Below, piece after piece: positions 55,546 through 64,000 of a stretch of DNA of 64,000 nucleotides. Under the pieces are notes generated by a model. The model was not told the origin of the DNA. It did no database searches and saw nothing but the letters and a program-made list of their open reading frames with translations. Location of the stretch: assembly GCA_030490835.1 (NCBI GenBank), contig CM059972.1:19383764-19447763 (forward strand), in the 5' to 3' direction. This DNA comes from Annona cherimola (Eukaryota > Streptophyta > Magnoliopsida > Magnoliales > Annonaceae). Each line of letters begins with the position of its first letter. Position 1 is the stretch's first letter. Both the position numbers and the translations under genes were made by a program.

Positions 55546-56125
55546 GGCGCGTAGCATTTTAAGAGTGTGTATGTTTGGGGGTAAAATTTTTGATGAAAAG
55601 TTTTCGAGATAGAAGTTGTCACATTGATAGAAAATGATGTGATATAATAGGAGTAATGATGAGAAGTAAAGAGAATAAAGTTAAAATAGATAGGTTAGTT
55701 GTATAGATAGTTATGTAGAAATGATTAAAAAGTAGGGTAGTTTGTATAGGAAAATGTGAAAAAATAATTAAAAAATAGAGTAGTTATGGAGAGCGAAAAG
55801 TTTTAAATTGAAAAGTTTTGGTTGATATGTTTATATACTAAACAAACACACCCTAAGTCCATTTTTCACTTTCTTTGTCTTTTTTGCCTGTATGAATGAC
55901 GTTGTATTTCGAAAAATAGCAAAATCTGTACAGAGAATTTCCGCAATAAAATTTGGGAGGGTACCCTACCACATCATATCTGCGCGTAGCATTTCAAGTC
56001 CATTTTTCACTTTCTCTGTCTTTTTTGCCTGTTTGAATGACGTTGTATTTCGAAAAACAGCAAAATCTGTACAGAGAATTTCCGCAATAAAGTTTGGGAG
56101 GATACCCTACCCCATCGTATCAAAA
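55546..56125 (+). repeat. tandem duplication of a 144-bp segment
   Basis: Unit 1: 55546-55981 including the MITE. Unit 2: 55982-56125. Shared GTAGCATTT.AAGTCCATTT, GAATGACGTTGTATTTCGAA and TCTGTACAGAGAATTTCCGC. The frames through it are not recognisable. Confidence 0.9.
55563..55853 (+). mobile_element. Tourist-like MITE with a visible empty site
   Basis: Ends GAGTGTGTATGTTTGG and AAACAAACACACCC, TAA duplications at 55560-55562 and 55854-55856. The adjacent tandem copy of the host sequence (55982 onward, GCGCGTAGCATTTCAAGTCC) lacks the insert. Confidence 0.92.
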
Positions 56126-56132
56126 TCAACGG

Positions 56133-56460
56133 GGTTCAATCCTATGCACTCGGGCATACTACACTTTTTTTAAAAAAAATTTAAATTTTTTTTCATGAAG
56201 TTATTAATCTAGGTGTATTTAACATATGTATCAATTTTTACCATTTTTGGAGACTTTTAGATTTTTGTAAGATTTTTAAAAATAAGTGGCATTTTTGGTA
56301 AAATTACTAAAATGCTGCTATTTTTAAAAATTTAAAAAATATATAAAAATCTCCAAAATTGGTAAGAATTGATACGTATGTTAAATACACTTAAATTAAC
56401 CGCTATGTAAAAAGATTTTTGAAAAAAAATAAAAAAATGCTTGTATGCACACAACTGCAA
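56133..56460. mobile_element. foldback MITE M6, decayed
   Basis: Core TGTATTTAACATATGTATCA and TTTTTACCATTTTTGG with inverted partner; outer arms TCCTATGCACTCGGGC and GCTTGTATGCAC are eroded versions of the M5 type. Confidence 0.65.
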
Positions 56461-56974
56461 CCCGAAATCAACATTTGATGCAGCAAAATGGGCTAATTTA
56501 TAAGGCAATTGATTTCCTCCATGCAAAACATGATGAAAGCTGTAATTTACCAACTTAGAAACCTGAATTCTAAACCATTAAAGGTTCTTAAATCAAATTT
56601 GTATCATCATTTTGAAGGTAATTGATCAGTTTTCAAGACAACTTTTTCAATTTTTAACACAGTTTTATCTATTTTCAATACAACTTTACTCACTCTTAAT
56701 ACACATTATTACATTCTCATCTCAGATATATATTTCATCTAAGAATTTTATATAATTTGGAACATACTCTTAATTTGTCGAAGCAGGTTAACCACTGGAG
56801 ATAAAATGTCGTGGTCGTTATTCAAAAATTGATAAAGACAAGAAAATCACACTGGATCACCATCAAGACCTGTTTTGACTCCATAGCCTGGTGCAACCCC
56901 AAAAGCCCCCAAAAGCATCAACAACGCTTCTTCAATCTGTTGGTGGTTTGTCACCGCTTCTCCGTTCCAACGTT

Positions 56975-57840
56975 ATATAGGAAAATTCTGTAAATATGTC
57001 AAAAAGTTTAATTAATATTGCATTTGTATTTATAAGTTTATCAAAATTGCAAATATGACTTTGCATGAAATTACAAGCGTGTTCCTTCCTTTTGTACATC
57101 GTTGGAATTTTTTTAAAAAATAACAATAATGTCCTTTTAGCTAAGTAATAAACTTGCATTTTTTAAAGAATATAGAACATTTGCTATTTCATTATCTTAT
57201 ATATATTAGTATTTTAGTTTTTTTGCAGACATGTTTATAATATTTGCAAAAATTACAAAGGTATTACTTGGCTTAAAATATATTATTTATCATTTTATAG
57301 AAAATCTAACAGCGTCCTAGCAGAAGAAACGTGCTTGCAATTTTATGTAAAATTTGTGAACATCTTTGCTATTTCAGCAAACTTATAAACAGAGATATAA
57401 TATGGGTAAATTGCAAATACACCCACTTAGTTTGATGAAAATTGTAAATATATCCACATAGTTTCAGAAATTATAAATAATCCCCACATAATTTAACCAT
57501 AATTACAAATAATCCCATGTCGTTATAATATAGTCACTGTGTGAGTATATTTGTAAAAATATGCTAACTACGTGAGTGTATTTATAATTTTAGAAATTAA
57601 ATGGTATATTTAATTTTTACAAATAACTCCCACATAGTTTAACCATAATTACAAATAACCCCATGCCATAACGATACATAATGATGTCATAACGACATGG
57701 GTCATTTGCAACTATAGTTAAACTATGGGGATATTTGTAATTTTTGAAATTATATGAGTAAATTTGTAATTTTGACCAAACTAAGGGGTGTATTTGCAAA
57801 TTACTCATATAATATTGACCAAATTTTTTTCGATTGAGAT
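56975..57840. mobile_element. foldback element related to 45.0-45.5 kb, split by M7
   Basis: GTAAATATGTCAAAAAGTTT, GTTCCTTCCTTTTGTACATCG and the inverted right arm continue after 57807 as ATAATATTGACCAAAT. It reads as one element once M7 is taken out. Confidence 0.6.
57404..57806. mobile_element. foldback MITE M7 with exact 9-bp target duplication
   Basis: ATATAATAT at 57395-57403 and 57807-57815. Ends GGGTAAATTGCAAATACACC and GGTGTATTTGCAAATTACTC. It does not carry the M1-M6 core, so it is a separate family. Confidence 0.88.
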
Positions 57841-58085
57841 TTATATAATTCGACAACTGATATTACAAATAAATATATACACAACCCTCACAATATAGAG
57901 AAAATTTTCCTACAAACCCCTCACAGGGGGAATTGTAAAACCCGCACAACTTGGAGGAAAATCGTAAAACCCCTACAACTTGAGAGCACTATTATAAAAT
58001 TCTGTTATAAAATCACCCATTGGTGATTTGAACCCACAGTTTGCCAATCATCACTAGTGAGTTTTACCAATATTGATCAAACTTT

Positions 58086-58399
58086 GGATGTGTTTGGGAA
58101 GCAATAAATTTTTTATTACACTTTTTTGATTATATGGAAGTAATAAAACTTTTGGAAGAAAAATTTTTAGTATAAAATTTTTTAAATTTGAAGAGAATGA
58201 TATGATATGGCAGGAGCAATGATGAAAAATAAAAAGAATGAAATTAAAATAGATAAGTTATTTGTATGAATAGTTGTGTAGAAATGATTACAAGTAGGGT
58301 AGTTATACAGAAAAATGTAAAAAAATAATTAAAAATATGATAATTATTTAGAGTGAAAAATTTTTGCTTAACATTTTTTTTTCTTAAGTAAACACACTC
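58086..58399 (+). mobile_element. Tourist-like MITE
   Basis: GGATGTGTTTGGG..GTAAACACACTC with the family interior (GAGCAATGATGAAAAATAAA). The left end is locally duplicated (AATAAA.TTTT twice). Confidence 0.7.
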
Positions 58400-60001
58400 A
58401 TAAATGCTCCCACATCACGCATTAGTGTTTAGGTGTTGGCACATATTTACGTCTTGAATGAGTTATACACGTTACACAGCTGTCAGATAAATTCATTAAA
58501 GAAGTCCAACGACCGCAACACGTCAATCCAATAGAAAAATTGATGGGATTACTTCCATGGAAAATGACATCCTGCATTAAATATTTTACTTACGCCCGAC
58601 TTTTGGGTCTGCTTTGGTCAATTAAAAGGCATATGAAATACGTGATAATATCAGGGCATATATAACCTATAAGGTCTGTGCACGTAATTAAAAGGTACGA
58701 AACATCGGTGGAACATTTCACTCACGATTCATCCAACGCTCCACAGCTTTTTGGCATGAGCTATCTAATCCTGACTAACTTTCGGAATGAGCTATCTGCA
58801 TGCCACAAGAGATTCATCTCTGAATAGTCCATTAATCTCCAGTTGCTAATGGTGATTTTGCAGCTGATTGGATTGGTTTCAACTTTCAAATGGGGATTTG
58901 GTTGCCGTAGGGAAGGAGCCGCCGAGCATTAGCAATGACATTAGAATGAAAAGTTTCGTTGCAAATGCATTAGAGCAGCAAAGTGACACTGTCTTATTGT
59001 CTATCATACTCCAGTCTTTATCTCTGACATCACAAGGCAAGGCGTATTCTTTCTAACTGATACAGTGTGTCTGTTTCTCTCAACCAGTATAAAATGCTGT
59101 GCTTTTTCTATTCACAATCTCTTTCTTCATAATACATGTTTTCTAATTTTGTTTTTATTTTTTTTCGTAGGCGTACAACTCAAGTTGGTTCCGTTCCAGT
59201 TTCAAATTGATTCCTCCAATACCTTCATCAACAACATATAATCATACATTTGTCTCTCTATATTTTAATTATTTTCTTATATAACTATCCTATCCTTTTT
59301 ACTTCATCATATCACTTCATTTATTTTATAATCATTCTCTCTTTATCCCATTACCAAAATATCCTTCAATTTTTGGATGCCTAATAGTTTTGGTGATGAT
59401 AATTTGTCATGTATGGATAATCAATTGGTTGATATGAATATGTGTAGGGTGCATATGGGTTAATATTATAGTTTAAAGTTGGGTTGAAGCATTGGCCTTG
59501 TTTACCTTTCTCTTAAAGCACACCTTCATAGCTGTCTAGTCATCCAATGGAGGTAATATGATAGAAAATGTGATGAAAATTTTATAAATTAGGAACATGT
59601 GCTCAAGGAATTTTGTTGCAGCTGAATCTTAGGCTTCCATCAAAGGTGATAACCAATATTAGCAATTTGGGTGCTCAAGAAAGTAATCATTAAGGTCAAT
59701 TTTTGAGTAACCTATGCATAAAACTTAGAACGAGACTAATTATGAGACTCAGTTGTTTGTTGTTGTTTTTAATATAAATAATCAAATGAAATCGCTGAAG
59801 TATTTCTATTTATTTTATGCATTATTTGTGTTTTATATATTTAGTTATGATTATTTGGTAGTTTAAATATAGTACTCTATTGGCTATTTAGAATGTGAGA
59901 AAATGATTAAAATATAAGAATACAAATGAAAAATTTAGGTAATTGATTAGGTAATTATTTAGTATTTCCCATTTCTCTTCTCATTCTCCTCTAAACATAG
60001 A
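58400..60001. other. intergenic, no gene recognised
   Basis: A short frame at 58868-59056 has no family features; no splice-consistent exon set found. Confidence 0.4.
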
Positions 60002-60235
60002 TTTTTTTATTGGTATATTTACATCATTTCATAATTAAGCTAAAAAAAAATCTTAAAATTATCAAGAAGGAGACCACATATTCTCTAGACCAAGAGATAA
60101 ACTACACCCCCTCAATACAAAGAAGGAGACCATACACTTCTCACCAGGGGATGGGATTCAATCTTGCCTCCCCACAACACATGCCACTGCTGTTTACTTC
60201 TAGGGCAGCGCTCTTACAACACACACACACCTTTT
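60002..60235 (-). mobile_element. decayed tRNA-derived SINE
   Basis: T-run at the left, AAGGAGACCACA.A.TCTC twice, and GATGGGATTCAATCTTGCC in place of the B box. Same body as the copies at 38.9 and 63.7 kb, diverged. Confidence 0.65.
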
Positions 60236-60299
60236 TCAGTACGATAGAAAGTATAAATGTCTCAATCCACCGTTAGCTTAAAAAGCATAGTTGCGAATC

Positions 60300-61369
60300 G
60301 ACATGAGTAATTTAGGAAGAAATGTGAAAAGATGAGTACTCATGGGTTTTGCGTATTTGCTTTTTAAACTCTATAAGTTTACCTTCTTTACGTTTTAAAG
60401 CCGTTGATACAAGTCATCAAATGGATGAAAAATTTGTCAATAGCTATCATATAAAACTTTTAATAACAATATTGCCTATGAAAGTAGTCAACTTATGAAA
60501 TAAGTCGATTCAAGTTAGTTGCAACAAAAATTGCACTGTTTGTAAATTTAATTCGACTTATGATCATGAGTCAACTCTTATTTATGAGTTAGCTCATGTT
60601 TACAGGTCAACTCAACTAGTCCATATAAAATTGTCTTGTACGCACATATGAGTCGACTTATATTCTCATGTTTGCAAGTTAATGTTCTCATGTTCACAAG
60701 TCGATTCATAAACGTGAGTTGAGTCGACTCATGTTCTGATGTTCACAATGCTATGTTCTCATGTTTATAAGTCGATTCATAAACGTGAGTCAACTCAACT
60801 AAAAGATAAATGTATTTTTAATTTTTCATTTATAAATAACAATCATTTGTTAGGTATTTTGATCGTAGGGTTCAAACGTGCGGAGAGAGTAAATTTATAA
60901 GATTTAAAAAGTAAATATGTGAAATGTATAGATTAAAAAGCAAACAAGATAAGCATAGTTAAAAAGATAAAATCTTGAAAAAATTAAGAAGGTGGGAGGG
61001 TATTCTGGAGGTCTATACCTCAGAGTTACCTGACAGAACGACTGGAGTCGTTTCCTAACTTATGCCCATGCGTCGTTTCCTAACTTATGCCCATGCCAAA
61101 ATTCTGCAGGATACTCAGGATACCAATTGCACATCCTATCTTTGTCATGTTGCATCCGCAAGGAGTCATCACCATACTGTCCTTGATTGTAGCTCACCCT
61201 GTCAACTGTCAAAAGTTTTCTACCATGATTAGATCAAGAGATTATGTATGATCCTTCAAAAAAATCCATCCAATGGATATGTCAAATTACCCGAAGTCAA
61301 CGCCAGTTAAGATTTAAGTCCCATCTGGTCACATTATCTATGAAACCAAAATACATGCATTTCATCCTT
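60300..61369. other. intergenic, no gene recognised
   Basis: 60480-60800 has repeated GAGTCGACTCAT / AAGTCGATTCATAAACGTGAGT words. A 25-bp tandem repeat (GTCGTTTCCTAACTTATGCC..) lies at 61047-61096. No coding signal. Confidence 0.45.
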
Positions 61370-61632
61370 CAATGGACCTCAATACAGTGCACCCAAGTAC
61401 ACTTAAGCTCAGTGCACCTGTGTGTTTTAACTTTTTTTTTGATTTTTTTTAATAAAATTGTTAATCTAAGTGTATTTAACATGCGTATCAAATTTTACTA
61501 TTTTTTGAGATTTTTAGATAATTTTTTTGATTTTAAAAAATCAGTGATATTTTTAGTAATTTTCAATTTTATAGAAAAATTTTCAAAAAAAATAAAAAAT
61601 GGATTGAATGCACCTGCGTGTAAGGAATCACG
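61370..61632. mobile_element. foldback MITE M8, decayed
   Basis: Core TGTATTTAACATGCGTATCA; outer arms CAGTGCACCCAAGTACAC and AATGCACCTGCGTG are eroded M4/M5-type ends. The right inner arm is shortened. Confidence 0.6.
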
Positions 61633-63638
61633 TCGCTTCATCCATTGGACTTTTGGAATGGCTCTCCATCACGTGTAGATCCATCAGAAAACTGTATTTT
61701 CAACATCTCATCCGTTTAAAACATCATTCTTATATATGCGGATGAATATCTTATGGAGTATTAAAACATTATAATGCGTATGTGAATGAATTAATTTTTC
61801 ATAATTGACCCATGGTTCTATTACCCACCTAAGATTTTATCGATAAAATAAATTATTTTAAATAACATGACAGGTGTTTTTGACAGCAATAACATGACTG
61901 GCCGGTTTGATTTTATTTTGTAACCGAGCTCTGTGCACGTACATGGGATACAGTGATGCACTAAGTCAACAACAATCCGTGAGACAATTTCCTTTTATTT
62001 CTCCATCTGTCTTTCTTCATTCATGTGATTAGCCTAAACGAAAATTGATTCTTCTTTCCACTTGCTAGAGGTGATCAAAACCCATTGCTATTGTTGGTTT
62101 GTGGTGACAGCTAACTGAGAAGAGGGAGGGAGAATTGGGAAAGGAAAATCTACTTGCTATGTGTACTTTGAATTCATTATCAAGATGTGACTCATTTTAT
62201 CATGACAAACCTTAACTAAGGTATAATATGAATTGTAAGTAGAGTACAATATGATGCACCCTAACATTTTATTTTTTAAAATACAACATATGGTTGGTTT
62301 GTAAATTAATAGAGTGACAACAAGAGAGGATGAGGGAGGGAGAATTGAGAAAAAATTATCTTTGTAAATTAACAGAGTGACAACAAGAGAGGAATAATTG
62401 AGAAAACGAGGGAGGAAGAATTGAGAAAAAAATTATCTGAGATAGGATAAGGGAGGAAGAGCTAAGAAAAGAAAATAAATTTGAGTGGGGAGGATTTTAA
62501 TTTCATCATCGAAACGACCTCAATTTCATAATGGTATTGAGAAAAGAAAATAATTTGGACTGGTGGATTTTGATTTTATCATTAAAATGAGCTCTATTTT
62601 ATCATGGTAAACCTTGACTAAAATACAATATAATAAACCTCGATTAGGATACAAACAATACAATAAACCTTCATTAGAGTGGAATATGAGACATCTTGAG
62701 AATGATGACTACACAACAAATTTACTGCGGTGGGCATGACGAGGAGCTTAGCGTAGTTGGTTTAATTGGTGCATAACTTGGGGACCACAACCGTTTATAT
62801 AGGATACCTATCTTTCGTATTTCTAATTTAGCTCATTATAAAAATAGAAATTAAAAATTAGGCTGTAGGGTTTTTACGCATAAGAGATTCATATTTTATT
62901 AGATGATTTATGCCCATAAAACCTTATAGGATCACTTTTAAAAATTGGGCCGCTATTTATGATAGCATATATATAATTAACATATATGTGTGTCCAAAAT
63001 TCCAACATATCTCTCGCTCCAAGATTTCTTGGATGTAGTTCTCATATATACTATTGATTAACTTAATGAATTAGGTCTAAAACAAGAACTTGCAATGTTT
63101 TTATTTTGATAAAGTCTATAAATATACCCATTTAATTAACAACAAGACTAGTTTATATTTATAATTATATATTCAAATGAGCTGAAGTCTATTGAGCCCT
63201 AATTTGGTCAAATCAAATCCATCAAACTCGATCAAACTCATAAGAGTGCTCACATGTGGAAATAAAATCTAAGGACATCATTCTCAAATTAAATATAATT
63301 TTATCTTTATTTGTAAATTGACTTAGGGTGTATTTGAGAAGTGTAATAGCCCATAACTGAATCCCGCATAAAAAAGGGGTATAAAGTTCTGAGGAGTTTA
63401 TAAGTTGGCGAAAACTTGAAACATGATGCGATACGTTTTAAAACCATGCGAGTGAGCTACTAAGCAAAAGCAGATAATATCACATAGTAAGACTATATAG
63501 ATTAAGTTTTATGTGTAACGAAATATACCTTTAATACAACAGCTCTTAATCTTGAAATGGTTGGAAATATCTCTTGATAATTAATTTGGAAACTAGAGAT
63601 TGACTTAGGCAATAATTGGTTCCGCAACAATGCATGGG
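61633..63638. other. intergenic, no gene recognised
   Basis: 62280-62480 has a diverged repeat of GAGTGACAACAAGAGAGGA and GAGGGAGGGAGAATTGAGAAA. Nothing else. Confidence 0.4.
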
Positions 63639-63976
63639 AATCAATTAGTATCCTTTTTTTTTTTTTGATGGTTTATATTTACATACATCTCAACACAGAT
63701 TACATTATAGTTCTGAGACATTCTTACAAACAAGGAGATACATAACTCCTCCAAAGAAATCTGGAGACACAGCTCCACTAACGAATTAGGAAGAACAACT
63801 TCCATCCAGCCCAAGGGAGACAACAGCTCCCACCTCACCTCAAAGGGAGACCACAGCTCCCACACCATTTTTCCGGGTCGAAATCCCAACGTGGGATTCG
63901 AACCCACGACCTACGCTAAAGGAGCCAACGCCCCTGCCACCTACGCTAGCCGCAGGTGACAATCAATTAGTATCCT
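63639..63976 (-). mobile_element. tRNA-derived SINE with 16-bp target duplication
   Basis: AATCAATTAGTATCCT at 63639-63654 and 63961-63976. T-run at 63654-63666 is the poly(A) of a minus-strand copy. On the minus strand, A box TAGCGTAGGTGG (63937-63948) and B box GGTTCGAATCCC (63893-63904), 32 bases apart. Best preserved SINE here. A minus-strand frame (63641-63907) is a by-product. Confidence 0.93.
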
Positions 63977-64000
63977 AGTTTCACGTTAAAAATTCCATCC

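Noticed and set aside
58868..59056. 62-codon frame beginning MDWFQLSNGDLVAVG
   Set aside because: Looks protein-like at first, but no family match, no neighbouring exon and no start context worth supporting.
62740..62800. tRNA A-box-like GCTTAGCGTAGTTGGTTTAA
   Set aside because: No B box or poly(A) nearby; too little to call a SINE.
63893..63948. possible tRNA gene (A and B boxes)
   Set aside because: No cloverleaf acceptor stem; poly(A) and 16-bp target duplication show that it is a SINE.

Overview
The window looks like nuclear DNA of a flowering plant: AT-rich, with spliced plant genes, plant-type MITEs, tRNA-derived SINEs and RTE-clade LINEs. I cannot name the species. Two real protein-coding genes are visible, both on the minus strand. 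Almost everything else is transposon-derived or unrecognised sequence.

From 1 to about 38.7 kb the window is one very large gene, an orthologue of the chloroplast serine protease DEG2. Seventeen coding exons join in frame from the ATG at 38530 down to 996. They give 480 codons with no stop, and the His, Asp and Ser of the catalytic triad are intact (residues 175, 206 and 284). The remaining C-terminal part lies off the left edge. The exons total 1440 nt spread over 37.5 kb. The introns are filled with RTE LINE copies (two near full length and in opposite orientation), Tourist-like MITEs, long foldback elements with 9-bp target duplications, a roughly 3.8 kb cluster of MITEs separated by TA microsatellites, and a tRNA-derived SINE.

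From 38.7 to 45.6 kb is gene-free sequence with a SINE just upstream of the DEG2 promoter and several MITEs. At 45.85-46.84 kb lies an uninterrupted, GC-richer fructokinase gene. It has an A-tract downstream and matching 9-bp repeats on both sides, so it may be a retrocopy that stayed intact.

From 47.1 to 64 kb I see no convincing gene. The region is a layered transposon landscape with several insertion histories that can be read directly: an LTR-like element inside a Tourist MITE, foldback elements with exact 9-bp duplications, and a MITE whose empty site survives in an adjacent tandem copy. The most unusual pattern is a set of nine foldback MITEs that share an inner core but carry different, internally matched, GC-rich ends.
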